A stretch of 64,000 nt of DNA from Pseudomonas aegrilactucae (GCF_019168305.1 NZ_JAHTBI010000010.1:186001-250000), one strand, 5' to 3'. Shown: positions 15,693-27,356, counted from the stretch's first letter. A program made the numbers and translations. The notes: a model not told the origin generated them from the sequence alone.

Positions 15693-16439
15693 ATGAATTA
15701 CAACTGGGACTGGGGCGTATTCTTCAAGTCCACCGGCGTTGGCAGCGAGGTCTATCTCGACTGGTACATCACCGGCCTGGGCTGGACCATCGGCATTGCT
15801 GCCGCCGCCTGGATTATCGCGTTGCTGCTGGGTTCGGTACTCGGCGTCATGCGCACCGTGCCAAACCGCTTGGTATCAGGCATCGCCACGGCCTACGTGG
15901 AACTCTTCCGTAACGTACCGCTGCTGGTGCAGCTGTTCATCTGGTACTTCCTGGTACCGGACCTGCTGCCCGAGGGGATGCAGGAGTGGTACAAGCAAGA
16001 CCTCAACCCGACCACCTCGGCGTTCATCAGCGTGGTCGTGTGCCTGGGCCTGTTCACCGCGGCACGGGTGTGCGAACAGGTACGTACCGGTATCCAGGCG
16101 CTGCCACGCGGCCAGGAATCGGCCGCCCGCGCGATGGGCTTCAGCCTGCCGCAGATCTACTGGAACGTGCTGCTGCCACAAGCCTACCGGATCATCATTC
16201 CGCCGCTCACCTCCGAATTCCTGAACGTGTTCAAGAACTCGTCGGTGGCCTCGCTGATCGGCCTGATGGAACTGCTGGCGCAAACCAAACAGACCGCCGA
16301 GTTTTCGGCCAACCTGTTCGAAGCGTTCACCCTGGCCACACTGATCTACTTCACGCTGAACATGAGCCTGATGCTGCTGATGCGTCTGGTCGAGAAGAAA
16401 GTCGCGGTGCCCGGCCTGATCTCCGTGGGGGGTAAATAA
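15693..16439 (+). CDS. aatQ: glutamate/aspartate ABC transporter permease
   Basis: 248-residue inner-membrane permease of the GltJ type. Hydrophobic helices near residues 25-55, 70-95, 110-130 and 205-235. EAA loop [22 protein letters not shown] docks the ATPase. The start follows GGGGAGA. The stop overlaps the next gene by one base (TAATG), so aatQ and aatM are coupled. A 101-bp gap after aatJ probably allows the binding protein to be made in excess. Confidence 0.94.
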   Translation: MNYNWDWGVFFKSTGVGSEVYLDWYITGLGWTIGIAAAAWIIALLLGSVLGVMRTVPNRLVSGIATAYVELFRNVPLLVQLFIWYFLVPDLLPEGMQEWYKQDLNPTTSAFISVVVCLGLFTAARVCEQVRTGIQALPRGQESAARAMGFSLPQIYWNVLLPQAYRIIIPPLTSEFLNVFKNSSVASLIGLMELLAQTKQTAEFSANLFEAFTLATLIYFTLNMSLMLLMRLVEKKVAVPGLISVGGK

Positions 16440-17110
16440 TGGACTTCGATTTCAGTGGCATCATCCCGGCCATTCCCGGCCTGTGGAATGGCATGCTCAT
16501 GACCCTGCAACTGATGGTCCTGGGGATCGTCGGTGGCCTGGTACTGGGTACGATCCTGGCGCTGATGCGCCTGTCGTCGAGCAAGCTGCTGGCCAACCTG
16601 GCCGGTGCCTACGTCAACTACTTCCGCTCCATCCCGCTGCTGCTGGTGATCACCTGGTTCTACCTGGCGGTGCCGTTCGTGCTGCGCTGGATCACCGGCG
16701 AAGACACCCCGGTGGGCGCCTTCACCTCCTGCGTCGTGGCGTTCATGATGTTCGAGGCCGCGTATTTCTGCGAAATCGTGCGGGCGGGCGTGCAGTCGAT
16801 CTCCAAGGGCCAGATGGGCGCTGCCCAGGCGCTGGGCATGAACTACGCGCAGACCATGCGCCTGATCATCCTGCCGCAGGCGTTTCGCAAGATGACCCCG
16901 CTGCTGCTGCAGCAAAGCATCATCCTGTTCCAGGACACCTCGCTGGTGTATACCGTGGGCCTGGTGGACTTCCTCAACTCCGCACGCGCCAACGGCGACA
17001 TCATCGGACGCTCCAACGAGTTCCTGATCTTCGCCGGTGTTGTGTACTTCGTCATCAGCTTCTCCGCTTCCGTACTGGTCAAGCGTCTGCAGAAAAGGAT
17101 AACCGTATGA
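16439..17110 (+). CDS. aatM: glutamate/aspartate ABC transporter permease, second subunit
   Basis: 223-residue permease of the GltK type, partner of AatQ. It opens with the amphipathic [15 protein letters not shown] then about five membrane helices; EAA loop [21 protein letters not shown] lies at about residues 122-142. It shares one base with aatQ upstream and four bases (ATGA) with aatP downstream, so expression of the three is tightly coupled. Confidence 0.94.
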   Translation: MDFDFSGIIPAIPGLWNGMLMTLQLMVLGIVGGLVLGTILALMRLSSSKLLANLAGAYVNYFRSIPLLLVITWFYLAVPFVLRWITGEDTPVGAFTSCVVAFMMFEAAYFCEIVRAGVQSISKGQMGAAQALGMNYAQTMRLIILPQAFRKMTPLLLQQSIILFQDTSLVYTVGLVDFLNSARANGDIIGRSNEFLIFAGVVYFVISFSASVLVKRLQKRITV

Positions 17111-17841
17111 TTTCCATCAAGAACGTCAACAAGTGGTACGGCGACTTCCAGGTTCTGACCGACTGCAACACCGACGTCAAGAAAGGCGAGGTGGTGGTGG
17201 TGTGCGGCCCGTCCGGTTCGGGCAAGTCGACCCTGATCAAGTGCGTCAACGCGCTGGAGCCCTTCCAGAAGGGTGACATCATCGTCGACGGCACCTCGAT
17301 CGCCGACCCCAAGACCAACCTGCCCAAGCTGCGTTCGCGCGTTGGCATGGTGTTCCAGCACTTCGAGCTGTTCCCGCACCTGACCATCACCGAAAACCTG
17401 ACCATTGCCCAGCGCAAGGTGCTGGGCCGCAGCGAAGCCGAAGCCAGCAAGAAAGGCCTGGCCCTGCTCGACCGTGTCGGCCTGAGCGCCCACGCCAAGA
17501 AGCACCCCGGCCAGCTCTCCGGTGGCCAGCAGCAGCGTGTGGCCATCGCCCGCGCCCTGGCCATGGACCCGATCGTCATGCTGTTCGACGAACCCACCTC
17601 GGCGCTCGACCCGGAGATGGTCAGCGAGGTACTCGACGTGATGGTGCAGTTGGCCAACGAAGGCATGACCATGATGTGCGTGACCCACGAAATGGGCTTT
17701 GCGCGCAAGGTGGCCAACCGGGTGATCTTCATGGACAAGGGCAACATCATCGAAGACTGCACCAAGGAAGAGTTCTTCGGCGACCAGAGCGTGCGTGACG
17801 AGCGTACCCAGCACTTCCTGAGCAAGATCCTGCAGCACTGA
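17107..17841 (+). CDS. aatP: glutamate/aspartate ABC transporter ATP-binding protein
   Basis: 244-residue GltL-family ATPase. Walker [10 protein letters not shown] near residues 36-44, Q-loop [11 protein letters not shown], signature [15 protein letters not shown], Walker [18 protein letters not shown] and H-loop CVTHEMGFA are intact. Start is fixed by the ATGA overlap with aatM and the family N-terminus [15 protein letters not shown]. Energises AatQM. Confidence 0.95.
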   Translation: MISIKNVNKWYGDFQVLTDCNTDVKKGEVVVVCGPSGSGKSTLIKCVNALEPFQKGDIIVDGTSIADPKTNLPKLRSRVGMVFQHFELFPHLTITENLTIAQRKVLGRSEAEASKKGLALLDRVGLSAHAKKHPGQLSGGQQQRVAIARALAMDPIVMLFDEPTSALDPEMVSEVLDVMVQLANEGMTMMCVTHEMGFARKVANRVIFMDKGNIIEDCTKEEFFGDQSVRDERTQHFLSKILQH

Positions 17842-17856
17842 CAACCGTCCGGCGCC

Positions 17857-17878
17857 CTGCCCGGCCCACGCCGGGCAG
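17857..17878 (+). terminator. hairpin between aatP and aauS
   Basis: A 9-bp GC stem CTGCCCGGC / GCCGGGCAG around a 4-nt loop follows aatP by 15 bp. No U-run follows, so it may only attenuate read-through from the transporter into the two-component genes. Confidence 0.45.
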
Positions 17879-17907
17879 AGGATGCTGGTCGTGACAAGGC
17901 CACTGTG

Positions 17908-19811
17908 ATGAAATGCGATCCCACGCTCTTTCGCCCAGCCAAGCCTGCCCTTGCCGTGAAACCTCGCCTGATTCGCCACCTGTTCCTGCCACCGCTGATC
18001 GTCCTGCTGATGATCGGCCTGGGCGCGATCGGCTACCTGATCAGCGAACACAACGGCATCCGCACCTTGAGCGAAACCGGCGAGCGCCAGCTCGAGCTGC
18101 ACGCGCGCGCGGTCGAGAGCGAGATCAGCAAATACACCTACCTGCCCAGCCTGCTGGAACTCGAAGACAGCGTTTCCAGCCTGCTGACCGAAACCGATGG
18201 CGAGCACCGCCAGGCGGTCAACGAATACCTCGAAGGCCTCAACCGGCGCAGCCGCAGCCGTGCCATCTATGTGCTCGACACCACCGGCCGGGTGCAGGCC
18301 ACCAGCAACTGGCGCGATGTCGACAGCTACCTGGGCGAAGACCTGTCGTTCCGCGCCTACTTCCAGGACGCCGTACGCGGCCAGCCTGGGCGCTTCTATG
18401 GCATCGGCAGCACTACCGGCGAGCCAGGCTACTACCTGGCCCACGGCCTGGAAGAGCACGGCAAGATCATCGGCGTGGCCGTGATCAAGGTACGCCTGGA
18501 GGCCCTCGAAGAGCGCTGGCAGCGCGCACGCCTGGAGGCGTTCGTCAGCGACGAGAACGGCATCATCATTCTGTCCAGCGACCCGGCCCGGCGCCTGAAG
18601 TCGGTGCGCCCGCTCACCCCCGAGATCAAGGAACGCCTGGCGCGCAGCCTGCAGTACTACTGGTTCCCGCTCAACGAACTGCAGCCGCTGGACCGTGAGA
18701 AGCTCGCCGACGGGGTCGAGAAACTGACCTTCCCGGCCAACGCGGAGCTGGGTGACAGCACCCGCGAGGTCGCCTACCTGGCCCAGAGCCGGCGCCTGAG
18801 CGACACGCCGTGGCACTTCACCCTGCTTACCCCGTTGCAGGACCTGCGCCACGAGTCGATGACCCAGGGCGTGCTGGTGGCCGTGGCCTTCGCCCTGCTG
18901 GCGATCCTGCTGATTGCCTGGAACGAGCGGCGCAAGGTGATCGCCACGCGCCTGGCCGCCCGCGAAGCGCTGGAAGAAGCCAACAACCAGCTCGAACGCA
19001 GGATCGCCGAACGTACCACCGACCTGCGCGCCAGCAACGAACGCCTCAAGGGCCAGATCCGCGAGCGTCGGCATGCCGAACAGACCCTGCGCCACGCCCA
19101 GGACGAACTGGTGCAGGCCGGCAAGCTGGCCGCCATCGGGCAGATGTCGACCAGCATCGCGCATGAACTGAACCAGCCCCTGGCCGCGCTGCGCACACTG
19201 TCGGGCAATACCGTGCGCTTCCTGGAGCGCGGTGCACTGGAAACCGCCAGTGCCAACCTGCTGACCATGAACGAGCTGATCGACCGCATGGGCCGCATCA
19301 CCGCCAGCCTGCGCTCGTTCGCCCGGCGTGGCGACGACCGCGGCCAGGCGTCGCTGGCCAAGGCCGTGGACGCCGCACTGCAAGTGCTCAATGCACGGAT
19401 CGAAGGCTGCTACCTGAAGCTGCACGCAGACTACGTCGACCAGCAACTGGGCATCGACCAGACACGCCTGGAACAGATCCTGGTCAACCTGATCGGCAAT
19501 GCCCTGGACGCCATGGCCGCCGTGCCGTTGCCGCAGCTGTGGCTCGAAGGCGAACTGCTGGGCGACAAGTACCGCCTGCGCGTGCGCGATAACGGCCACG
19601 GCATCGACGATGAAGCGCGCAAGCACCTGTTCGAACCGTTTTTCACCACCAAGCCGGGCGAGCACGGCCTGGGCCTGGGCCTGACCCTGTCGGCCAGCCT
19701 CGCCGCTGCTGCCGGCGGCAGCCTCAACGTCGAACACCCCGCCAGCGGCGGTACCGCGTTCGTCCTCAGCCTGCCGCTGGCCAATGCCCCCACTGAACCC
19801 GCCGAGTCCCT

Positions 19812-19815
<4 letters not shown>
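17908..19815 (+). CDS. aauS: sensor histidine kinase for acidic amino acids
   Basis: 635-residue DctB-like sensor kinase. One membrane helix near residues 25-45, a long periplasmic sensing region (about 46-315, Cache type, with GRFYGIGSTTGEPGYYLAHGL), a second helix near 318-338, a coiled-coil (LEEANNQLERRIAERTTDLRASNERLKGQ), then the H-box HELNQPLAALRTL with phospho-acceptor H419, N-box NLIGNALDAM, and G boxes DNGHGID and GLGLGL. Senses Glu/Asp and phosphorylates AauR. GTG at 17905 is an alternative start. The stop overlaps aauR by ATGA. Confidence 0.92.
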
Positions 19816-21137
<1,322 letters not shown>

Positions 21138-21148
21138 GCGAGCGCTGC

Positions 21149-21484
21149 GTGGACCTGATACTCAAAGCCTGCCTGGGCGCCGCGGTGGTACTGATCCTCG
21201 CGGCCCTGGCCAAGACCCGCAACTACTACATCGCCGGGCTGGTGCCGCTGTTTCCGACCTTCGCCCTGATCGCCCACTACATCGTCGGTAAGGGCCGCAC
21301 GCTGGAGGACCTGAAGACCACCATCCTGTTCGGCATGTGGTCGATCATCCCCTACTTCGTGTACCTGGCGGCGTTGTACGTGCTGGTCGACCGGCTGCGC
21401 CTGGAGCTGTCACTGGCGTTGGCCGCGCTCGCCTGGCTGGTGGCTGCGAGCGTGCTGGTCAGCGTGTGGGTGCGCCTGCACTAA
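21149..21484 (+). CDS. glpM: GlpM-family inner-membrane protein
   Basis: 111-residue small membrane protein with about four helices (roughly residues 3-20, 26-46, 60-80, 84-108). The order KACLGAAVVLILAALAKTRNYYIAGLVPLFPTFALIAHYIVG is typical of the GlpM family, described in P. aeruginosa as affecting alginate. Starts with GTG 11 nt after aauR; its last four bases overlap the end of the convergent hydrolase gene. Confidence 0.85.
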   Translation: MDLILKACLGAAVVLILAALAKTRNYYIAGLVPLFPTFALIAHYIVGKGRTLEDLKTTILFGMWSIIPYFVYLAALYVLVDRLRLELSLALAALAWLVAASVLVSVWVRLH

Positions 21485-22473
21485 AGCTGCGCCCAATGGC
21501 TGATGTCTTCGCGGTGCGCCGTCAGATACGGCAGCACCGCCGCCAGCAAGGGCGCCTTGAACGGCTCCTGAAAGCGATGCGCCAACCCTGGTATCAGGCG
21601 TAGCTGGCTGCCCTGGATATGCGCGGCCAGGTGCACCCCGTGCATCACCGGCAACAAGGGGTCGGCCGTGCCGTGCACCACCAGGGTTGGCACGCGCAGG
21701 CTGTTGAGCAGCGCGATACGGCTGGGCTCGGCGAGGATCGCCAGGATCTGGCGCTTGACCCCTTCGGGGTTGAAGGCGCGGTCGTAGGCGAGGGCCGCCT
21801 GGTGCAGCAGCGCCTGGCGGTCGTCCTGCACCTGCGGGCTGCCGAGTGCGGCCAGCAGGTCGGCCTGCTGCTCCAGCGCCACCGCGCGGTTGGGTGCACT
21901 GCGCCGCGCCAACTGCTGCACCAGTGCCGGTGCCGGTGCCGGCAGGCCCGATGCCCCGGAGCTGGACATGATCAGGGTCAGGCTCTCGACCCGCTCGGGG
22001 GCCATGGCCGCCAGGTGCTGGGCGATCATCCCGCCCATGCTCACCCCCAGCACGTGGAAGCGCCGCACCTGCAAGGCATCCATCAGGCCCAGCCCGTCAC
22101 CGGCCATGTCGCCCAGGCTGTAAGGCGCCGAGACGGGCAAGCCGAGCTTGTAGCGCAGCGCCTCGAAGGTCAGGTTGGCGTCGGCCGGTGGCAGGTTCCA
22201 GCTCGACAGGCCGACGTCGCGATTGTCGTAGCGGATCACCCGAAAGCCTTGCTGGCACAGGGCGACCACCACCTCATCGGGCCAATGGATCAGTTGCCCG
22301 CCCAGGCCCATGACCAGCAGCAAGGCCGGGTCGCGGTCGCGGCCAATGCTCTGATAGGCAAGATTGACCGCGCCCACGCTGGCGTGTGCGGTGGGTACGT
22401 GGACGTCACAGCGTGGCGCCGCCAACGCAGAAAAGGCGCTGAGCAGCGCCACAAGAAACAAGAATGCCCGCAT
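21481..22473 (-). CDS. exported alpha/beta hydrolase
   Basis: 330-residue alpha/beta-fold hydrolase with an N-terminal signal peptide (MRAFLFLVALLSAFSALAA). Nucleophile elbow HVLGVSMGGMIAQH, oxyanion region LLVMGLGGQLIHWPDE, acid residue in VHGTADPLLP and the base in LIPGLAHRFQEP complete the triad. Substrate is unknown; esterases and haloperoxidase-like enzymes share this pattern. The ATG at 22473 is chosen for the signal peptide; an upstream TTG would bury it. Convergent with glpM. Confidence 0.8.
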   Translation of the reverse strand: MRAFLFLVALLSAFSALAAPRCDVHVPTAHASVGAVNLAYQSIGRDRDPALLLVMGLGGQLIHWPDEVVVALCQQGFRVIRYDNRDVGLSSWNLPPADANLTFEALRYKLGLPVSAPYSLGDMAGDGLGLMDALQVRRFHVLGVSMGGMIAQHLAAMAPERVESLTLIMSSSGASGLPAPAPALVQQLARRSAPNRAVALEQQADLLAALGSPQVQDDRQALLHQAALAYDRAFNPEGVKRQILAILAEPSRIALLNSLRVPTLVVHGTADPLLPVMHGVHLAAHIQGSQLRLIPGLAHRFQEPFKAPLLAAVLPYLTAHREDISHWAQL

Positions 22474-22689
22474 GAAAGAAACACCAGAATGCAAATCCCC
22501 AGTAAGGCGCAAGTCTGATGAACTTCATGCCGGCGCGCTGCCACAAAACGGTGACCGTTTGATGACAGCTGCCAGGCGGTCGCCCGGCGGCCTTGCCTGA
22601 AAGATGGCGCTCTTGTCGACAGGCAGAGCAACATGAGACAAACTCAATAAATTCGCGTTTATCTCCAATATCACTCATGGAGCACCCCG

Positions 22690-23607
22690 GTGCTGGAAAT
22701 TCGTCACCTCAAGACCCTGCACGCCCTGCGTGAAGCCGACAGCCTGGTGGAAGCCGCCGAGCGCCTGCACCTGACCCAGTCGGCGCTGTCGCACCAGTTC
22801 AAGGAACTCGAAGAGCGCCTGGGCATGGCGCTGTTCACGCGCAAGACCAAGCCGATCCGCTTCACCAGTGCCGGCCTACGCCTGCTGCAACTGGCCGATG
22901 CCACCCTGCCGCTGCTGCGCGGTGCCGAGCGCGATATCGCGCGCCTGGCCGGTGGTACCGCGGGGCGCCTGCACATGGCCATCGAATGCCACAGCTGCTT
23001 CCAGTGGCTGATGCCGACCATCGACCAGTTCCGTGACGCCTGGCCGGAAGTGGAGCTGGACCTGGCCTCAGGCTTTGCCTTTGCGCCGCTGCCGGCCCTG
23101 GCCCGTGGCGACCTGGACCTGGTGGTGACCTCCGACCCGGTGGACCTGGCCGGTATCACCTACGTGCCGCTGTTCACCTATGAAGCCATGCTGGCAGTGG
23201 CCAACCAGCATGCGCTGGCGGGCAAGCCGTACATCGTGCCCCAGGACCTGGCAGCCGAAACCCTGATCACCTACCCGGTGGAGCGCGACCGCCTGGACAT
23301 CTTCACACGGTTCCTGGAGCCGGCGGAGGTGGAGCCCGGCCAGGTACGCACCGCCGAGCTGACGGTGATGATGATGCAGCTGGTAGCCAGCGGGCGCGGG
23401 GTGTGCGGCATGCCGCACTGGGCACTGCACGAGTACAGCTCGCGCGGCTATGTGAAGGGCAAGCGCCTGGGCGAGAAAGGCCTGTTTGCCACGCTGTACG
23501 CTGCCGTGCGCACCGACATGCTTGATGCGCCGTACATGCGCGACTTTTTGCTCACCGCCAAGGACACCTCGTTCTCGACCCTCGATGGTGTCAGCGCGGT
23601 GCGCTGA
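22690..23607 (+). CDS. metR: LysR-family regulator of methionine biosynthesis
   Basis: 305-residue LysR regulator closely resembling MetR, which activates metE/metH and related genes with homocysteine as co-effector. HTH block VEAAERLHLTQSALSHQFKELEERLG (about residues 18-43), then the MetR-specific IECHSCFQWLMPTIDQFRDAWPEVELDL. GTG start with GGAG 7 nt upstream. metE is not in the window. I found no convincing TGAA-N5-TTCA site in the 216 bp upstream. Confidence 0.92.
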   Translation: MLEIRHLKTLHALREADSLVEAAERLHLTQSALSHQFKELEERLGMALFTRKTKPIRFTSAGLRLLQLADATLPLLRGAERDIARLAGGTAGRLHMAIECHSCFQWLMPTIDQFRDAWPEVELDLASGFAFAPLPALARGDLDLVVTSDPVDLAGITYVPLFTYEAMLAVANQHALAGKPYIVPQDLAAETLITYPVERDRLDIFTRFLEPAEVEPGQVRTAELTVMMMQLVASGRGVCGMPHWALHEYSSRGYVKGKRLGEKGLFATLYAAVRTDMLDAPYMRDFLLTAKDTSFSTLDGVSAVR

Positions 23608-23611
23608 AGCG

Positions 23612-24250
23612 TCAAGCCAGCTTGCGTTGTTCCTGGAGCAGGCGCAGCGCAAGGGCGGCCAGCACGAAGCCCATCACATAGCGTTGCAGCATCAGCCACA
23701 GCGGGTAGCGCACGAACCAGGCCGACAGGCCGGCGGCGAACACTGCGATCAGCAGGTTCACGATGAAGCTCACGCTGATCTGGGTCAGGCCCAGGGTCAG
23801 GCTCTGCGCCAGCACCGAGCCGTGTTCGGGCGAGATGAACTGCGGCAGCACCGAGAGGTAGAACACTGCCACCTTGGGGTTCAGCACACTGGTCAGAAAG
23901 CCCATCACCACCAGGCGAGCCGGCGAATCGGGGGGCAGTTCACGGGCCTGGAACGGCGAACGTGCACCGGGTTTGACCGCTTGCCAGGCCATCCACAGCA
24001 GGTAGCCGGCACCGGCCCAGCGCAGCAGGTCGTAGCCCAGCGGTACGGCCATGAACAGCGCGGTGAGGCCCACCGCGGCGGCTGTCATGTGCACCAGAAA
24101 GCCGCCGACCACGCCGATCAGCGAGGTGACACCGGCCATGCGGCCCTGGCAGATCGAGCGCGAGATCAGGTAGATCATGTTCGGCCCGGGGGTCAGTACC
24201 ATCAACAGCGCGGCGCCGGTGAACAGCAGCCACTGGCTGAGCGGGATCAT
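23612..24250 (-). CDS. LysE/RhtB-family amino-acid exporter
   Basis: 212-residue inner-membrane transporter with about six helices. The N-terminal LLMVLTPGPNMIYLISRSICQGRMAGVTSLIGVVGG is the LysE/RhtB signature, and GFLTSVLNPKVAVFYLSVLPQFI is the conserved second-half motif. Exports amino acids or related metabolites; substrate unknown. The start overlaps the end of the Nudix gene by ATGA, so the two are translated together. Confidence 0.9.
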   Translation of the reverse strand: MIPLSQWLLFTGAALLMVLTPGPNMIYLISRSICQGRMAGVTSLIGVVGGFLVHMTAAAVGLTALFMAVPLGYDLLRWAGAGYLLWMAWQAVKPGARSPFQARELPPDSPARLVVMGFLTSVLNPKVAVFYLSVLPQFISPEHGSVLAQSLTLGLTQISVSFIVNLLIAVFAAGLSAWFVRYPLWLMLQRYVMGFVLAALALRLLQEQRKLA

Positions 24251-24654
24251 TGTGCCGTCCTTTGCAAGTGCAGGGGCAGGATCAGGTCGCGGGTCAGGGG
24301 GGCGAGTTCGAGGTGGTCGACGTGATGGGCGTCGACCCAGCAGGCTTCCTCGATTTCCGCTGCGGGTTCCAGCTCCAGATCGGTGTGCAGTTGAAACAGT
24401 TCGGCCTGCACCTCGAAGCCGGGCTCGTTGGCCGCCGGGGCGCTGAACTGGCCCAGGTACTGCGCCTGTTGCGTATCGATGCGCAGGCCGAGTTCTTCGA
24501 ACAGTTCACGGGCCAGGGCGTCGACGGGTTGCTCGTGGGCTTCGATCTTGCCGCCAGGTTGCATGAACGCCAGGGTGCCGCGCTTGCGCACCAGCAGGGT
24601 ACGGCCCTGGGCGTCGAGCAGGAGGGCGGCGGCGATGCGGATGGTTTTGCTCAT
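24247..24654 (-). CDS. Nudix hydrolase
   Basis: 135-residue Nudix pyrophosphohydrolase. The Nudix box GGKIEAHEQPVDALARELFEELGL (about residues 34-57) has all metal-binding Glu residues in the GX5EX7REUXEEXGU pattern. It starts SKTIRIAAALLLDAQGRTLLVRKRGT, like MutT-type house-cleaning enzymes. Substrate not known. First gene of a two-gene unit with the LysE-type exporter. Confidence 0.9.
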   Translation of the reverse strand: MSKTIRIAAALLLDAQGRTLLVRKRGTLAFMQPGGKIEAHEQPVDALARELFEELGLRIDTQQAQYLGQFSAPAANEPGFEVQAELFQLHTDLELEPAAEIEEACWVDAHHVDHLELAPLTRDLILPLHLQRTAQ

Positions 24655-24838
24655 GGTGGGGCGGCTCGTGGCGGTGAAGGCGGGGTAGGATCACATGCTG
24701 GCGTTGGGCTTTCAATCGCCATCAGATTACACGGCCGCACCTGTCATTTATATCAGCTATCAAAGCTGTATCTCTTTCAGCAAACTATTCATCGGACTGA
24801 AGCCTTACCGACCAACCTGTCGTTATGAGGAACAGATG

Positions 24839-25420
24839 ATGACTATTAGCGCAGATGCAGTTCAAACAAACACATTTAGTGCGACGATGAGTGCAGACAA
24901 TGCGCCAGTATGTTTTTCCTACTTCACTCTGGAAGAAAGCCTTGAAGCCTATCAAACCGGCGCGGGCAAGGTGCTGGTATTACCTAATGGGAGATTCGGC
25001 ATTGCGCAACACTATACGTCGACACTTTTTGCCAACACGACGGAAGACATGAAGGTACCTTTCTACTTCAAGCGCCAGGCGAACGGAACGTATAAAATCA
25101 TGTCTTCGGCAAAGGCCGCCTACTATAAAAAGTCGCTAGGATTGAGTAGAGCAATTACCGCAACTGATGGAGCAGGCGTAGAATTTACCGTAAAGTTTAT
25201 TGATGACATAACATCCAAAAACCCCAGAATAAAGTTATACATCGGGAGCGACCTGATAAAAATTTTTTCCAAAAAAACGTACGCATCAGAATGGCATGGA
25301 CACATCGGTGTCGATTACACACCTTTTGGAATAGGTGCATCGCGGGTATACGGCAGCGAGGCAGTGTTCCGATTGCACGATCTCCACTTGAATGCGCCTG
25401 AACCTCCATCACTGTTCTGA
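24839..25420 (+). CDS. unknown protein, AT-rich gene
   Basis: 193-residue product that I do not recognise. The gene is clearly richer in A/T than its neighbours and uses codons such as AAA, ATA and AGA, a sign of recent acquisition. Start chosen because GAGGA sits 7 nt before the second of two adjacent ATGs. No signal peptide or membrane helix. The middle has beta-rich, aromatic repeats (CFSYFTLEESLEAYQTGAG, VPFYFKRQANGTYKIMSS, KLYIGSDLIKIFSKKTY), compatible with a beta-trefoil-like fold, but this is a guess. Flanked by two core genes, with no mobile-element gene alongside. Confidence 0.7.
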   Translation: MTISADAVQTNTFSATMSADNAPVCFSYFTLEESLEAYQTGAGKVLVLPNGRFGIAQHYTSTLFANTTEDMKVPFYFKRQANGTYKIMSSAKAAYYKKSLGLSRAITATDGAGVEFTVKFIDDITSKNPRIKLYIGSDLIKIFSKKTYASEWHGHIGVDYTPFGIGASRVYGSEAVFRLHDLHLNAPEPPSLF

Positions 25421-25600
25421 GAGTGGAGGCAAGCGAACTCAGGTATGGCAAACCTGAACGCAAGTGCCGGCACTGCGTGTGTCGGCTTGCCCATAAGAAC
25501 AGCGTCATGATTGAAGGCGGCCACCCGGTCTCGACACCTTCACTGGCTTTCAAAACCCCATTCGATATAAGGTCTTGGATTGCCTGCACAAGGATCCCGC

Positions 25601-27217
25601 ATGAGCCTGTCACTCCTCAGCCGTTACGCCTTCTTCGCCGCTTGCGTCGTGTTCACCCTGGCCAGCCTGCCGTTCCTGCACCACGACTGGCTGTGGCCGT
25701 TCGCCCTGGTCACCGGCCTGCTCAGCCTGCTGGGCCTGTTCGACCTGCTGCAAAGCCGCCACGCGGTACGCCGCAACTACCCGATCCTGGGCAACATCCG
25801 CTACCTGGTCGAAGGCATCCGCCCGGAAATCCGCCAGTACCTGCTTGAATCCGACAGCGACGCCCTGCCCTTCTCCCGCGCCCAGCGCTCGCTGGTGTAC
25901 TCGCGCGCCAAGAACGAAACCGCCGACAAACCCTTCGGCACCCTGATCGACGTGTACCAGTCGGGCTTCGAGTTCATCGGCCACTCCATGCGCCCGGCAC
26001 CGCTCAGCGACCCCGAGAGCTTTCGCGTGATCGTCGGCGGCCCGCAATGCAGCCAGCCGTACTCGGCCTCGGTATTCAACATCTCGGCCATGAGCTTCGG
26101 CTCGCTCAGCGCCAACGCGATCCGTGCACTGAACCAGGGCGCCAGGCTCGGCAACTTCGCCCACGACACCGGTGAAGGCAGCATCAGCCCCTACCACCGC
26201 GAACACGGCGGCGACCTGACCTGGGAGCTGGGCAGCGGCTACTTCGGCTGCCGCACCTCGGACGGGCGCTTCGACCCCGAGCGCTTCGCCGAGCAGGCAC
26301 GCAACCCGCAGGTGCGCATGATCGAAATCAAGATGAGCCAGGGCGCCAAGCCCGGCCACGGCGGCATCCTGCCCAAGCACAAGGTCACCCAGGAAATCGC
26401 CGACACCCGCGGCATCCTGATGGGCGAAGACTGCATTTCGCCGTCGCGGCACAGCGCGTTTTCCACCCCCATCGAGCTGATGCAGTTCATTGCCCAGTTG
26501 CGCGAGCTGTCCGGCGGCAAGCCGGTGGGCTTCAAGTTCTGCCTGGGCCACCCGTGGGAGTTCATGGGCATTGCCAAGGCGATGCTGGAGACCGGCATCC
26601 TGCCCGACTTCATCGTGGTCGACGGCAAGGAAGGCGGCACCGGCGCGGCGCCGGTGGAGTTCACCGACCATATCGGCGTACCGCTGCGCGAGGGCCTGCT
26701 GTTCGTGCACAACACCCTGGTGGGGTTGAACCTGCGCGACAAGATCAAGCTGGGCGCCAGCGGCAAGATCGTCAGTGCGTTCGACATCGCCAGCGTGCTG
26801 GCCATCGGTGCGGATTGGGCCAACGCGGCGCGCGGCTTCATGTTTGCGATCGGCTGCATCCAGTCGCAGAGCTGCCACACCAACAAGTGCCCCACCGGCG
26901 TCGCCACCCAGGACGGTTTGCGTCAGCGCGCGCTGGTGGTGCCGGACAAGGCGCAGCGGGTGTTCAGCTTCCACCGCAACACGCTCAAGGCGCTGGCCGA
27001 GATGTTGGCGGCGGCCGGGCTGGATCATCCGTCGCAGCTGGAGGCCAAGCACCTGGTACGGCGCATGTCGGCGACCGAGATCAAGCTGTTCTCGCAACTG
27101 CATGTGTTCCTGAAGCCGGGCGAGTTGCTCACCGGCGAGGTGAATGGCGAGTTCTACTCACGGATGTGGCAGATGGCACGGGCGGACAGTTTCGAGCCCA
27201 ACGCCGAAGCGGCGTAA
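25601..27217 (+). CDS. FMN-binding glutamate synthase family protein (GltB2 domain)
   Basis: 538-residue protein with two hydrophobic N-terminal segments (about residues 8-50) followed by a single glutamate-synthase central/FMN domain. Hallmarks: FNISAMSFGSLSANAIRALNQGA, KMSQGAKPGHGGILPKHKVT, FIVVDGKEGGTGAAPVEF and the cysteine cluster CIQSQSCHTNKCPTGVATQ, which binds the 3Fe-4S centre in glutamate synthase. It lacks the amidotransferase domain, so it is not GltB; the true reaction of this family is unsettled. AAGGA lies 6 nt before the ATG; an upstream in-frame TTG is unlikely. Confidence 0.88.
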   Translation: MSLSLLSRYAFFAACVVFTLASLPFLHHDWLWPFALVTGLLSLLGLFDLLQSRHAVRRNYPILGNIRYLVEGIRPEIRQYLLESDSDALPFSRAQRSLVYSRAKNETADKPFGTLIDVYQSGFEFIGHSMRPAPLSDPESFRVIVGGPQCSQPYSASVFNISAMSFGSLSANAIRALNQGARLGNFAHDTGEGSISPYHREHGGDLTWELGSGYFGCRTSDGRFDPERFAEQARNPQVRMIEIKMSQGAKPGHGGILPKHKVTQEIADTRGILMGEDCISPSRHSAFSTPIELMQFIAQLRELSGGKPVGFKFCLGHPWEFMGIAKAMLETGILPDFIVVDGKEGGTGAAPVEFTDHIGVPLREGLLFVHNTLVGLNLRDKIKLGASGKIVSAFDIASVLAIGADWANAARGFMFAIGCIQSQSCHTNKCPTGVATQDGLRQRALVVPDKAQRVFSFHRNTLKALAEMLAAAGLDHPSQLEAKHLVRRMSATEIKLFSQLHVFLKPGELLTGEVNGEFYSRMWQMARADSFEPNAEAA

Positions 27218-27356
27218 AGGCCTGCGCCGGCAACGCCGCATGTTGCGGCCACGACTCAGGAAATAACCCACGACGTTCTACAAAATCTTCACCACCCTCG
27301 CCCAGCGTCTAAGCTTCAGGCAAGCGAGACGAACATACGCAGCCGGGCTGAACACT

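Noticed and set aside
22474..22689. MetR box upstream of metR
   Set aside because: Only TGAACTTCA and a loose CATGAG/CTCATG pair were found; neither fits TGAA-N5-TTCA spacing.
24695..24838. Longer N-terminus for the AT-rich unknown protein, starting at 24695
   Set aside because: No ribosome site before that ATG, whereas GAGGA stands 7 nt before 24839.
25421..25600. Small gene or attachment site after the AT-rich gene
   Set aside because: No frame with a ribosome site, no tRNA and no direct repeat flanking 24839-25420 could be found by eye.
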